A stretch of DNA of 21,072 nt from Clostridia bacterium (GCA_900767495.1 CAAFZH010000139.1:1-21072), one strand, 5' to 3'; shown: positions 8,030 through 14,779, counted from the first letter of the stretch. Notes: generated from the letters alone by a model not told the origin. Program-made: numbers and translations.

Positions 8030-8058
8030 TTGACATTTATTTTACCACTTGTTATAAT
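8030..8058 (+). promoter_or_regulatory. Consensus sigma-A promoter for rightward small RNA
   Basis: TTGACA and TATAAT occur with exactly 17 bases between them on the plus strand, opposite to all nearby genes. This is a full match to the consensus in both boxes. Transcription would start near 8064. Confidence 0.9.
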
Positions 8059-8063
8059 ATTAA

Positions 8064-8181
8064 AGCCATTAGCCCCACGTAACAGGGCAGCAACGGGGAA
8101 CTCCGCGTTGACAGAGAAGAACGCCTGGCTTTTAGCGTAGACTTCTCACACCCGTCCGATTTTTTCGGACGGGTATTTTTT
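8064..8181 (+). ncRNA. Structured small RNA with pseudoknot, novel candidate
   Basis: A transcript of about 118 nt is delimited by the consensus promoter and the terminator. AAAGCCA (8062-8068, its first bases near the start site) pairs with TGGCTTT (8126-8132). The pairing closes two hairpins: GCCC/GGGC, and CAACG-GG/CC-CGTTG (one G-G mismatch) with an AACT loop. In the junction, GAGAAG (8114-8119) is complementary to CTTCTC (8142-8147) outside the stem, giving a pseudoknot. It carries no ORF with a ribosome site. It lies between the 177-residue gene and the 83-residue frame, antisense to the operon message, so it could be a trans-acting RNA, an antisense regulator of the late operon, or a replication or packaging element. 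I recognise no family. Confidence 0.7.
8151..8181 (+). terminator. Intrinsic terminator of the small RNA
   Basis: CCCGTCCGA (8151-8159) pairs perfectly with TCGGACGGG (8165-8173) across a T-loop, followed by TATTTTTT. There is no T-run on the minus side, so it acts on rightward transcription. Confidence 0.9.
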
Positions 8182-8186
8182 ACGGG

Positions 8187-8720
8187 TTACGCCTTTTTAC
8201 CTTTGGTAATAGTTACCTGCTCCGCTTTCGTTTCCGTCGGTAAGGTAGGCAGTACAACGCCTAATTCCAAAGCCTTACGCGCCTGATCTATAAGATAGGA
8301 AAGGTTTGCTCCGCTCGTATCGCCGTAGGCTTTTATACTTAAAACGATAGGCACGCCCAACTCGTCTACCGCCGATACGCTGTAAGTATTATAGCGAATA
8401 AGTTTTTTATCCGCACCCTCGCGTACCGACCTCGTTATTTCAAGTTTTACCTTTCCGTCTTTCGCAGTAGAGAATATATCCTCTAACACGGCGTAACCGC
8501 TCAACTCTTTTGGTGTTACGTTGGCACGTATTTCCCTGCCGAAACGAACTCCGCGGACAAAATAATTCGAGTACACTTTACCGTTTGCACCGCGCTTTTT
8601 CTCTCGCTCTACAAAGAGCGGGAGATCGTCCATTGCAACTTCTTCCTCGTTAATCACTTCTTCCGTTATTGCCGCCTCGTTTACTTCCTCTGCTACGCTC
8701 AAATTCTTTTCGTTTGTCAT
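8187..8720 (-). CDS. Candidate ssDNA-binding protein (gene V position)
   Basis: The 177-residue protein has an acidic N-terminal tail of about 32 residues and then a compact region rich in beta-type and basic residues (about 33-130). A helical segment, SYLIDQARKALELG, follows near 141-154, with a basic C-terminus. Size, composition and position at the junction between replication genes and structural genes suit a phage ssDNA-binding protein such as Ff gpV, but no diagnostic motif is visible, so this is inference. A GGAAGG ribosome site precedes the ATG, and the gene ends 6 bases from the terminator of the rightward small RNA. No terminator for its own leftward message is seen. Confidence 0.6.
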   Translation of the reverse strand: MTNEKNLSVAEEVNEAAITEEVINEEEVAMDDLPLFVEREKKRGANGKVYSNYFVRGVRFGREIRANVTPKELSGYAVLEDIFSTAKDGKVKLEITRSVREGADKKLIRYNTYSVSAVDELGVPIVLSIKAYGDTSGANLSYLIDQARKALELGVVLPTLPTETKAEQVTITKGKKA

Positions 8721-8740
8721 TTTTATTTACCTTCCTTTTT

Positions 8741-8965
8741 TTAATTTATTTTATTTTCTTTACTTAATATTTCTTTAAATTTACTATAACTTAAATCCGC
8801 TTTTTGCGCCGTTAATCGCTCGTACAAACCTCTATTTTCCGTACTTACTACTTCATACGGCACTCCGCGAATTTTTAACTGCAACGCTATATCTTCCTTT
8901 TGCTTTTCGCTTGTAAAAGATACTTTGTGCGGTACAAACTTACCGTATTTGACGAAACCCTTCAT
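8741..8965 (-). CDS. 74-residue unidentified protein
   Basis: This small soluble protein begins MKGFVKYGKFVPHKVSF and contains a mixed alpha/beta stretch with LKIRGVPYEVVS in the middle. It is followed after 20 bases by the ssDNA-binding candidate and is preceded after 35 bases by the 259-residue gene, so it belongs to the early operon. An AGGA lies about 12 bases before the ATG. Function is unknown. Confidence 0.65.
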   Translation of the reverse strand: MKGFVKYGKFVPHKVSFTSEKQKEDIALQLKIRGVPYEVVSTENRGLYERLTAQKADLSYSKFKEILSKENKIN

Positions 8966-9000
8966 ATCTAAGTAAATCCTGCCTTTGAGTTCTTCATTTC

Positions 9001-9780
9001 TTACTCCTCGTATATTTCTTTTATGATATTTCCGACGACGGTTTCCATTGTCAACGGCTTATCACCTTTCTTAACGGATAATCCCTTTAACGCTCGTTTT
9101 ATCCGTTTTCGCATTTCTGCCTGCTCGCAAGGTGCAGTTATATGCACCTCTTCTTTTATTCCTTCTATAAGTTCACCCTCCGCCGTAATCTTATCTTCTT
9201 TCTCGTATTTTTCTTCTACCGATTCGATATTAGCCTTGGCTTGCTCCGACTTTTCCGCTTTCTTTGCCTCTAAATACTCGTTTATCCGATTTATATTCCA
9301 CGCGTCGGACTTTCCTAAATCGAGCGTTTCGTGCTTTACCGCCTTTACGAGCAATTCCATATCCTTTACCTTCAAACTCGGTTTAAACCTTTCTCTTACC
9401 GCCGGATTAAACTTTAGAACCGCCACCATTACCACTAATTGCGAAAAAGAATATTCTTTGTACTCCTCTTTTACCACGCCGCTTTTATCGGCAAAATTTT
9501 TCGCAACCGCTATATGGTTCGCACACGCTCGTTTTTTCAGTCCGAACTCCTGCGCGCAAAACTCGTATATATTGCTGTATACCACCGAAAAATACTCCGG
9601 GTTGGCGGGTTTTATTACGTTGTAATATTTCGCCTTTTCAAAATTAAGTAAATCGAAACCGAATTTTACGTGTCTTTCGCTGAAATAGTTTATATCGTTG
9701 TAAAGCGTTGCGTATGCCTCGGTCGCCGCCTTGAATTTGCTTTCGTCTTTCGTTTCAAATACGTTCTCTAACTTACGCAT
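9001..9780 (-). CDS. Helical HTH-like early protein
   Basis: The 259-residue protein is mostly helical. Residues about 68-96 (IYEFCAQEFGLKKRACANHI onward) resemble the helix-turn-helix of DUF3102/ParB-like mobile-element proteins. A YSFSQLVVMV segment follows at about 110-119. A Lys/Glu-rich linker spans about 172-200, then a basic segment near 224-242. The start ATGCGTAA overlaps the stop of the PcfJ-like gene by 8 bases, so the two are translationally coupled. A role in replication or partition of the element is likely from context but is not shown. It shares its general HTH type with the 291-residue protein of the same operon. Confidence 0.65.
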   Translation of the reverse strand: MRKLENVFETKDESKFKAATEAYATLYNDINYFSERHVKFGFDLLNFEKAKYYNVIKPANPEYFSVVYSNIYEFCAQEFGLKKRACANHIAVAKNFADKSGVVKEEYKEYSFSQLVVMVAVLKFNPAVRERFKPSLKVKDMELLVKAVKHETLDLGKSDAWNINRINEYLEAKKAEKSEQAKANIESVEEKYEKEDKITAEGELIEGIKEEVHITAPCEQAEMRKRIKRALKGLSVKKGDKPLTMETVVGNIIKEIYEE

Positions 9781-11338
9781 ACACCCTCGCCCTATATTTT
9801 TCTACGAATCCGTTTACGAAATCGCTTACGCCTTTTTCCGCTTTGCTGTTTTCCACTCCGCGAAGTTGTACCAACGAAAAATCTTTACCGCGCAACTCGA
9901 ACATATAATACGGTACGAGCGGAAACTCTTTTAACCTTACGAGGAATATTATTGAAGAACCGTTTATCACCCTGTCTATATATCCGCCCGAACAGTTACT
10001 GAATTTCTTACTCCAAAAAGTAAGCGTTTCGGCGTAAGGTACGCACTCTATATATTTCTCTTTATCCGCGTATACGAATTTACGATATTTTTCTATCGCC
10101 TTGTAATATTCCTTACTTTTTACGATACTGCTTATCGCATTAAACTCGACTACCGCCCTGTCGTGAGCAAGCATTAAATTCGGCGGGAATTCTACTTCCT
10201 TTACGCTGAAATCGTATTTTATTTTTTGCCCTAACCTACGATAATCGGCGTATATGCCGATATCTGCTCTTTCGTCCTGCCGATTCTGCCTTCGTATATA
10301 CTTTACCACTTTACGGACTTTTTCCGCACTTTCAAGGCTTAACGCAATCTCCCCGAAGTTATAATCGATTACTATTAAAAAGTTCTCCAAAGTGGGATAT
10401 ACGCCGTACTTTTTATACGCGTTTACAACGCTCGGTACTTGCCTTAAACGAATTTCTCGCTTTTCCAGATTATCAAAGATATTCGGCTCAACACCCAACG
10501 CTTTTTTCAAAGTCCCGGCTTTTACGCTTACCCCATAAACGCGCACCTTACCGCGACTTAAGTATTGCTCGATACAATCGTCTACTACGCGATAATACCC
10601 CGCTTTCAATAATTGCCTTAAGCCGTCGTACTTCCATATCGCCGTAAACAAATAATCGTCTACGCCCGAAATCCTACCCATATATTCAGTAAAATCTGCT
10701 ACGCAATCGTACAAACCTTCGAGGCAAGTTCCTTTTAAATCGCTTTTCTCATTGCCCACGTAAGTATACGCTATATCATACGGATACGTAATTCGTTTCC
10801 ATTCATTCCTTATACACGGGCGCGTTCCGTAACAAGGATTGTAGTACCAACCTATCCGCGAATACGTTTCGACTTCGCCGTTACTCTTAAATATTATCCG
10901 CTCGCACTCTTCCGCCGTCCATTCGCCCGGTCTTGTAAGCGGATAGCCGCCGTCGTCAAAATATTGCCCTTCTTTATACTCCGCTCCGAAATCAACAGTT
11001 AGGCGGTACAACCTGAATACGACTTCTATTCCGACTTTATCGTAATATCCGACGAAAAATTTTCTGTTTAAGCCTTCCTGCGATACTTGCGACGAATAAA
11101 ATTTACAACCGCATTTTTCGCATTCCGCCTCGTGCGGACATACGAAATTTTTTAAAGTCCTCGCGCTTTTCAAAACGTTATACGGCAGGTCGAAATAATA
11201 ATCTTCCGACGGGCAGTAGCACTCGAATTTCTTTTCGTAAGAATTTCTCAAATAAAAACATATTCCGTAATTTATATTCGTGTTCTTGAATATCTTTACG
11301 ACGTCGCGCATACCTTTGGTTTCTATTAAGTTTTCCAT
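9773..11338 (-). CDS. PcfJ-like protein
   Basis: The 521-residue protein matches the PcfJ-like family pattern in its C-terminal third: VEFPPNLMLAHDR at about 382-394, then NCSGGYIDRVINGSSIIFLV at 448-467, then a YYMFELRGKDFSLVQLRG block at 477-494. The N-terminal part has a possible zinc site formed by C67, C73, C76 and C78. PcfJ family members are encoded in Gram-positive plasmid, phage and conjugative elements and their biochemical role is not settled. An AAGGTG ribosome site precedes the ATG. In this operon it is the largest early protein and occupies the place where a replication initiator would be expected, yet no HUH motif is visible. A replication or DNA-processing role is speculation. 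Confidence 0.75.
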   Translation of the reverse strand: MENLIETKGMRDVVKIFKNTNINYGICFYLRNSYEKKFECYCPSEDYYFDLPYNVLKSARTLKNFVCPHEAECEKCGCKFYSSQVSQEGLNRKFFVGYYDKVGIEVVFRLYRLTVDFGAEYKEGQYFDDGGYPLTRPGEWTAEECERIIFKSNGEVETYSRIGWYYNPCYGTRPCIRNEWKRITYPYDIAYTYVGNEKSDLKGTCLEGLYDCVADFTEYMGRISGVDDYLFTAIWKYDGLRQLLKAGYYRVVDDCIEQYLSRGKVRVYGVSVKAGTLKKALGVEPNIFDNLEKREIRLRQVPSVVNAYKKYGVYPTLENFLIVIDYNFGEIALSLESAEKVRKVVKYIRRQNRQDERADIGIYADYRRLGQKIKYDFSVKEVEFPPNLMLAHDRAVVEFNAISSIVKSKEYYKAIEKYRKFVYADKEKYIECVPYAETLTFWSKKFSNCSGGYIDRVINGSSIIFLVRLKEFPLVPYYMFELRGKDFSLVQLRGVENSKAEKGVSDFVNGFVEKYRARVYA

Positions 11339-11347
11339 AGCGACACC

Positions 11348-11674
11348 TTAAATAAAATCTTCAAGTTTCATTACGCCGTTTGCAGATTGCAATATCCTTT
11401 TAGCAGGACTGACGAACTTTGAACCGAATTTTTCTGCGAATACCTCTGCCGCCTCGAAAGGTCCTATACATAATAACCTCTCTTTTTTCGCTTTCTCTTC
11501 GAGTAATTCGTACAAATCTTTAACGGTTATTTTGTTGTCCACCTCAAAATCGTCGCTTTCTCCCGCCAAGGCTATCGCCACGCAGTCGATAACGTCCGCA
11601 AAAAGTTTTTCTTTCGCCGGGCTTTCCGTCTTTATATCCTGCTCCAACATTTCAATATATTCAAACTTTTTCAC
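11348..11674 (-). CDS. 108-residue helical protein coupled to the upstream HTH gene
   Basis: The reading frame stays open further upstream, but the best start is the GTG at 11674. It overlaps the TGA of the 291-residue gene as GTGA, with GGGGGT about 13 bases ahead. A longer version from a TTG at 11725 would overlap the upstream gene by 55 bases without a better ribosome site. The product is acidic and helical (it contains ITVKDLYELLEEKAKKERLL) and has no recognisable domain. It lies between two probable DNA-transaction genes, so a small accessory or partner protein is plausible. Confidence 0.6.
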   Translation of the reverse strand: MKKFEYIEMLEQDIKTESPAKEKLFADVIDCVAIALAGESDDFEVDNKITVKDLYELLEEKAKKERLLCIGPFEAAEVFAEKFGSKFVSPAKRILQSANGVMKLEDFI

Positions 11675-12546
11675 GCTACGTATACCCCCAAAACCGATTT
11701 TAACGCGCCTTTGCACTTCGCGCAATTCTCTTCGCTCATTGCCAAAGTTAAATTTTTCATATCATTCAATAAAATCTGCAACTCTTCAAATTTAACTTTA
11801 AACTTGGTCAATTCCTCGTCGGAAACGATTTTTATTTTATTAGTCAATCGCCTTATCTCCTCGTCTTTGTCGGCAACGACTTTTTCTAACCTCGTTAACT
11901 TTGCCGCCGTTTCGGGATTGTCTACTTTTTCGACTTCTCTCGGCAGCGACTTTAAATCGTCTAACGCCTTTTTGAGTCTATCGCGTTCTTTTAACGTTTC
12001 CGTAAGTTTCTTCTCCGCCGCACTTTTCGCTTTATCGACTTCATCTGCCTGCGCATTCTTCTCTGCCTCTCTTATTAAGTCTATCTCTAATTCTTTTATC
12101 CGCTTTTCGCGTTCGTCTATTACCTTTTTAAGTCCGTCTACCGTCGTACTTTCCACGTCAACGGCTTTAACTACCTCTTCGCGCGCCTCGTCCGACAACC
12201 TCGCCAACATTGATAATTTCGTTATCCCGATTTTTGTATTCGAGTACAAAAAATCGCGCGGCAATTCCTCGTATACCTTAACGTATCGGTAAGCCATACT
12301 TTCCTTTAAACCTACCGCCCGTTCGCAATACGCACCGAAACTTTCGTACCCGGCGTTTGCGTATAACTTTTTGTCGCGCATTTCTTTCAATTCGCTCGCA
12401 AAATCTACCATACTTACCACCACTTGCGCGCCCTTACGGCATATATTTCCGTGCAAAGTCAAAAATTCTCTTTGCCCGTCCGTGAGTTCGCCCGTTTCGG
12501 TAATTTCACCTTTTGCAAGCATTTCGCTTAATCTTAAATTGTCCAT
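11671..12546 (-). CDS. DUF3102-type HTH and coiled-coil protein
   Basis: In this 291-residue protein, residues about 66-93 (GYESFGAYCERAVGLKESMA onward, followed by YRYVKVYEEL) match the helix-turn-helix segment common in DUF3102/ParB-like proteins of Firmicutes mobile elements. The GITKLSMLARL motif at 107-117 is typical of the same group. A long coiled coil spans about 138-235, and a CxxC (C275, C278) lies near the end. DNA binding with oligomerisation through the coiled coil is expected, for example in partition or replication control. The leader AAAGGAGAGAAATTTATGG is nearly the same as that of the 115-residue gene upstream. Confidence 0.7.
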   Translation of the reverse strand: MDNLRLSEMLAKGEITETGELTDGQREFLTLHGNICRKGAQVVVSMVDFASELKEMRDKKLYANAGYESFGAYCERAVGLKESMAYRYVKVYEELPRDFLYSNTKIGITKLSMLARLSDEAREEVVKAVDVESTTVDGLKKVIDEREKRIKELEIDLIREAEKNAQADEVDKAKSAAEKKLTETLKERDRLKKALDDLKSLPREVEKVDNPETAAKLTRLEKVVADKDEEIRRLTNKIKIVSDEELTKFKVKFEELQILLNDMKNLTLAMSEENCAKCKGALKSVLGVYVA

Positions 12547-12577
12547 AAATTTCTCTCCTTTATCGGCTTTCGCCGTT

Positions 12578-12823
12578 TTATTCGCTTATTATACTAACGT
12601 ACTCGCAAGTGCGCTCTTTTCGGTCGATTATCACCACTTTGGTTAATTCCCCGTAAGTATACACCGCTCGCACGCTTTTTCCGTTTTCGGCTGCCATTAG
12701 TTTCTCAAACTGTAATAATTCAAAGGGCGTTTCTATTCCTAATTCTTCTACTACTCTTTCTTCGCTGCTTTTTACGTTTTCGCCAAATTCATTCGTTTTA
12801 AATTTTTGTCTTAATACTTTCAT
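12578..12823 (-). CDS. 81-residue unidentified early protein
   Basis: The ATG at 12823 is chosen because GGAGGAGCGGAG lies directly before it; an in-frame GTG five codons upstream sits inside that ribosome site. The protein begins MKVLRQKFKTNEFGENVKSS and ends with a beta-like VRAVYTYGELTKVVIIDRKE stretch, with no membrane segment or cysteine cluster. It lies between a hairpin-rich leader (12841-12950) and the HTH/coiled-coil gene. Function is unknown. Confidence 0.65.
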   Translation of the reverse strand: MKVLRQKFKTNEFGENVKSSEERVVEELGIETPFELLQFEKLMAAENGKSVRAVYTYGELTKVVIIDRKERTCEYVSIISE

Positions 12824-12840
12824 TCTCCGCTCCTCCACGA

Positions 12841-12867
12841 TTCTCCGCGGCTTTTAACCGCGAAGAA
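12841..12867 (-). promoter_or_regulatory. Stable hairpin in leader of the 81-residue gene
   Basis: On the minus strand TTCTTCGCGG pairs with CCGCGGAGAA across a 7-base loop (10 pairs, one G-U). It ends 17 bases before the ATG and just upstream of the ribosome site. No T-run follows, so it is more likely an mRNA stability, translational or DNA-replication structure than a terminator. Confidence 0.55.
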
Positions 12868-12882
12868 TGAGAGAAATTTATT

Positions 12883-12923
12883 CTCGGCTCGCAGAATCGA
12901 ACTGCTATATTTCCTTTGCCGAG
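12883..12923 (-). other. tRNA-like minihelix (T-arm plus acceptor-like stem)
   Basis: On the minus strand CTCGGC (12918-12923) and GCCGAG (12883-12888) form a 6-bp stem. They enclose GCAG-TTCGATT-CTGC, which has the loop and stem of a tRNA T-arm. There is no D-arm, anticodon arm or CCA, so it is not a functional tRNA. It could be a tRNA remnant, a tRNA mimic or a chance hairpin. It lies in a 136-base non-coding gap between two early genes. Confidence 0.4.
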
Positions 12924-12930
12924 TCGTTTT

Positions 12931-12959
12931 CGCTACCGTTTTACGATAGCGTTTTATCT
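12931..12959 (+). terminator. Hairpin, possible rightward terminator
   Basis: CGCTACCG pairs with CGATAGCG across TTTTA, followed on the plus strand by TTTTATCTTT. On the minus strand it follows the stop of the 115-residue gene but has no T-run. No rightward promoter is visible nearby, so its role may be structural. Confidence 0.35.
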
Positions 12960-13307
12960 TTATTGCGGATAACCGAACGGGTCGTCGTCGTTAAAACTCG
13001 TATCGTCAAACTCGTCGAACACCGTCATCGGTCGGCTTTTTAAGTCCACCTTGTTGCATACGTCGGGTATCTCAAGAGGCGTTTTAAAATCCATTTTCTC
13101 GCATACCACGTAGCCGTCCTGATATAATTGCTTGCAGTTTTTACAGCCTTGGCAACGCAAAAGTTTTTCATCCGTTCGCATTTCCTCTTCTTTCTCAACC
13201 GCATTTAATTCGTGTATTGCTTCGCAATACACCACAATCAGAAAAATACTTAACGCAAGCCAAACTATCATTAGTAGCGTTTCCGCAATGAGTAATACTG
13301 TTACCAT
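12960..13307 (-). CDS. Small membrane protein with cysteine cluster, first gene of early operon
   Basis: The 115-residue protein has an N-terminal transmembrane helix (about 3-27) and then a soluble part with CQGCKNC (C52, C55, C58) plus C69 and C84, a possible metal-binding site. The C-terminus is acidic (DEFDDTSFNDDDP). A GGAGAGAG ribosome site precedes the ATG. It is the first leftward gene after the repressor-controlled promoter and would be expressed earliest on induction. No family is recognised. Confidence 0.65.
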   Translation of the reverse strand: MVTVLLIAETLLMIVWLALSIFLIVVYCEAIHELNAVEKEEEMRTDEKLLRCQGCKNCKQLYQDGYVVCEKMDFKTPLEIPDVCNKVDLKSRPMTVFDEFDDTSFNDDDPFGYPQ

Positions 13308-13386
13308 AAATCTCTCTCCTTTCGTTCGTCTTTCGGCACGAACTTGACGTTAATTTTTTGTACTTAAATACAAAACTTGTGCTTAA

Positions 13387-13464
13387 TGGCACTTTACATA
13401 AATAAAATAGCACTTATTATGGCACTTGTCAAGCGTTTTTAATAAAAAAGTTGCAAAATGGCAC
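13387..13464. repeat. Four TGGCAC-type direct repeats, candidate repressor operators
   Basis: TGGCAC occurs at 13387, 13420 and 13459, with TAGCAC at 13408, all in the same orientation in an AT-rich gap between divergent genes. The copies at 13408 and 13420 overlap the leftward promoter and the copy at 13459 lies in the spacer of the rightward promoter. This is the arrangement expected for a repressor that controls both directions. Confidence 0.6.
13404..13432 (-). promoter_or_regulatory. Leftward early promoter
   Basis: On the minus strand TTGACA and TATTTT are 17 bases apart. It faces the 115-residue gene, and its spacer and -10 box carry two of the TGGCAC-type repeats, so repressor binding would block it. 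Confidence 0.75.
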
Positions 13465-13479
13465 AAAAAAAATTATAAT
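13451..13479 (+). promoter_or_regulatory. Rightward promoter of repressor gene
   Basis: TTGCAA and TATAAT are 17 bases apart on the plus strand and end 21 bases before the repressor ATG. One TGGCAC copy lies in the spacer, which suggests autoregulation. Confidence 0.7.
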
Positions 13480-13500
13480 CAATAAAAAGGACAACTTATT

Positions 13501-13839
13501 ATGGATAAAGATTCTTTAAAAAATATGCTCAAAAACTCAAATATAACTTACCAAGAACTATCCGAAAAAAGCGGAGTGCCTATTGACACAATAAAAAAAT
13601 TTATGAGCGGTAGCACTCATAAATTAAGGAAATTCAACGAAGAGGCAATCAAAAACTCTATTACGACAATTAAGTCAGAACAAATCGTTCAAAATTATAT
13701 AAGTTCGGATGAAGAGGAAGTTCTCACGATATACAGAAAATTATCTAATGCAAATAAAGAAGTAATTTTAAAAAACCTATATATACTTTTAGATCCTGAC
13801 GATAGAAAGAATTTTAACGTATTGCGAAATATTAAATAA
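13501..13839 (+). CDS. cI-like HTH repressor
   Basis: In this 112-residue protein, residues about 3-36 (NITYQELSEKSGVPIDTIKK in the middle) form an Xre/cI-type helix-turn-helix. A helical C-terminal half, including IYRKLSNANKEVIL, probably dimerises. No peptidase (LexA/CI cleavage) domain is present, so induction would work through another signal. AAGGAC precedes the ATG. It is divergent from the early operon with four operator-like repeats between them, the standard lysogeny-switch layout. It heads a rightward pair with the zinc-ribbon protein. Confidence 0.8.
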   Translation: MDKDSLKNMLKNSNITYQELSEKSGVPIDTIKKFMSGSTHKLRKFNEEAIKNSITTIKSEQIVQNYISSDEEEVLTIYRKLSNANKEVILKNLYILLDPDDRKNFNVLRNIK

Positions 13840-13870
13840 AAAATGAATTGAAAAACAAAGGAGAAATTTT

Positions 13871-14629
13871 ATGTCAAAACAATGTGTTATATGCGGCGAA
13901 CAAGGCTTTATGTATTACCCTTTTTGCAAAAAACACCTTGAAATGAAAACCGAAGGTACAATTATCAAATGTGAAGATTGCGGCAAGTGGCACTTTGCAA
14001 ACGAACAATGTGAATGTAAAAAAGACACCAAACAAATAAAAAAAAGTACAGTAATCAAAAACACTTTCGCTAAAACCGAAGACAACAATAAAACAGAAGA
14101 TAGCAATAAAAACGAAGATAACGATAAAATTAAATGTTTGATATGCCAAAAAGATTCTAACGGCAAACACTTCTGTATTGACTGTTATAAAAAATACAGC
14201 AACAAAACCATAACCGTAATAATAGAAAAATGTTGTGAAACGAAAATTATTGACAATTATGGTAATAGAGCAGTAAAAACTAACAATGGACTTTTCGTCA
14301 GAAGTAAGGAAGAAAAAATTATTTTTGACGAACTATATAATCGCAATGTCCGTGTGGAATACGAAAAAACTTTCGTTTTCAAAGATGATGACGGTAAAAT
14401 CAAAGAAATTCACCCCGATTTCTATTTACCGGATTATAACTTATATATCGAGCATTGGGGATATGAAAGCGCAAACGACAAAAATTATGAAAAAACTAAA
14501 GCATATAAAGAACGCATATATAAACAAAACAACTGTAAAATCGCAGGCACGACAGCAAAAGATATTGACGATATAGCGGCTGCAATAGATAGAATTTTTG
14601 TCGAGAACGATATAGCAATAAAACGATAA
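13871..14629 (+). CDS. Zinc-ribbon protein with PD-(D/E)XK-like nuclease domain
   Basis: This 252-residue protein has cysteines at 5/8/19, 34/37/47/49 and 89/92/102/105, which suggest two or three small zinc-binding modules. A Lys/Asn/Asp linker (68-85) is made of three six-residue repeats. The C-terminal part has SKEEK near 145-149, HPDFYLPD at 181-188 and YIEHWG at 192-197. This is the E...PD...E-x pattern of a PD-(D/E)XK nuclease subgroup often attached to helicases; the usual Lys is replaced by His-Trp after the second Glu. It follows the repressor by 31 bases with an AGGAG site, so it is probably expressed in the lysogen. A defence or superinfection-exclusion role is inference. Confidence 0.7.
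   Translation: MSKQCVICGEQGFMYYPFCKKHLEMKTEGTIIKCEDCGKWHFANEQCECKKDTKQIKKSTVIKNTFAKTEDNNKTEDSNKNEDNDKIKCLICQKDSNGKHFCIDCYKKYSNKTITVIIEKCCETKIIDNYGNRAVKTNNGLFVRSKEEKIIFDELYNRNVRVEYEKTFVFKDDDGKIKEIHPDFYLPDYNLYIEHWGYESANDKNYEKTKAYKERIYKQNNCKIAGTTAKDIDDIAAAIDRIFVENDIAIKR
14072..14125 (+). repeat. Three tandem 18-bp repeats inside the nuclease-like gene
   Basis: Three imperfect 18-bp units encode KTEDNN, KTEDSN and KNEDND. They keep the frame and lengthen the hydrophilic linker between zinc modules. Copy number may vary between strains. Confidence 0.75.
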
Positions 14630-14719
14630 GTTGACGACAAATTAAAGTCAACTAAAATTCAAGTCACTTATATTTTGTCGCGCAGGCATACGGACGCGCA
14701 CGCGCGGATAAAAAAATTT

Positions 14720-14779
14720 TAAGACTTTTTTATACTCTTATACTACGTTCTACCGTATAATAAGTATAAAAAAGTCTTA
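14720..14779. repeat. Long inverted repeat with TACTACG in the apex, origin-like
   Basis: TAAGACTTTTTTATACT (14720-14736) is a perfect inverted copy of 14763-14779. The stem extends by TTATAC/GTATAA after a small internal loop. The apex contains ATACTACGTTCTACC, which includes TACTACG, the nick-site core of pMV158-type rolling-circle origins. A GC-rich patch (about 14680-14707) lies just before it. No T-run follows, so it is not a normal terminator. It may be a replication origin or a recombination/excisionase site in the 232-base gap before the integrase. Confidence 0.5.

Noticed and set aside
9023..9625. 200-codon rightward ORF opposite the 259-residue gene
   Set aside because: It is the antisense shadow of a gene with proper start, ribosome site and operon coupling, and its Ser/Phe-rich composition reflects that.
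11711..12292. 193-codon rightward ORF opposite the HTH/coiled-coil gene
   Set aside because: It is a Ser/Phe-rich mirror of a Lys/Glu-rich coiled coil with no ribosome site of its own.
12883..12923. A functional tRNA gene on the minus strand
   Set aside because: Only a T-arm-like loop and a short closing stem are present; there is no anticodon or D-arm.
13387..13464. The TGGCAC repeats as a CRISPR array
   Set aside because: The repeats are only six bases with irregular spacing and lie across two promoters; they fit operators.
14629..14653. AGTTGAC/GTCAACT 7-bp inverted repeat after the nuclease-like gene
   Set aside because: It has no T-run and only 7 pairs; too weak to call a terminator or binding site.
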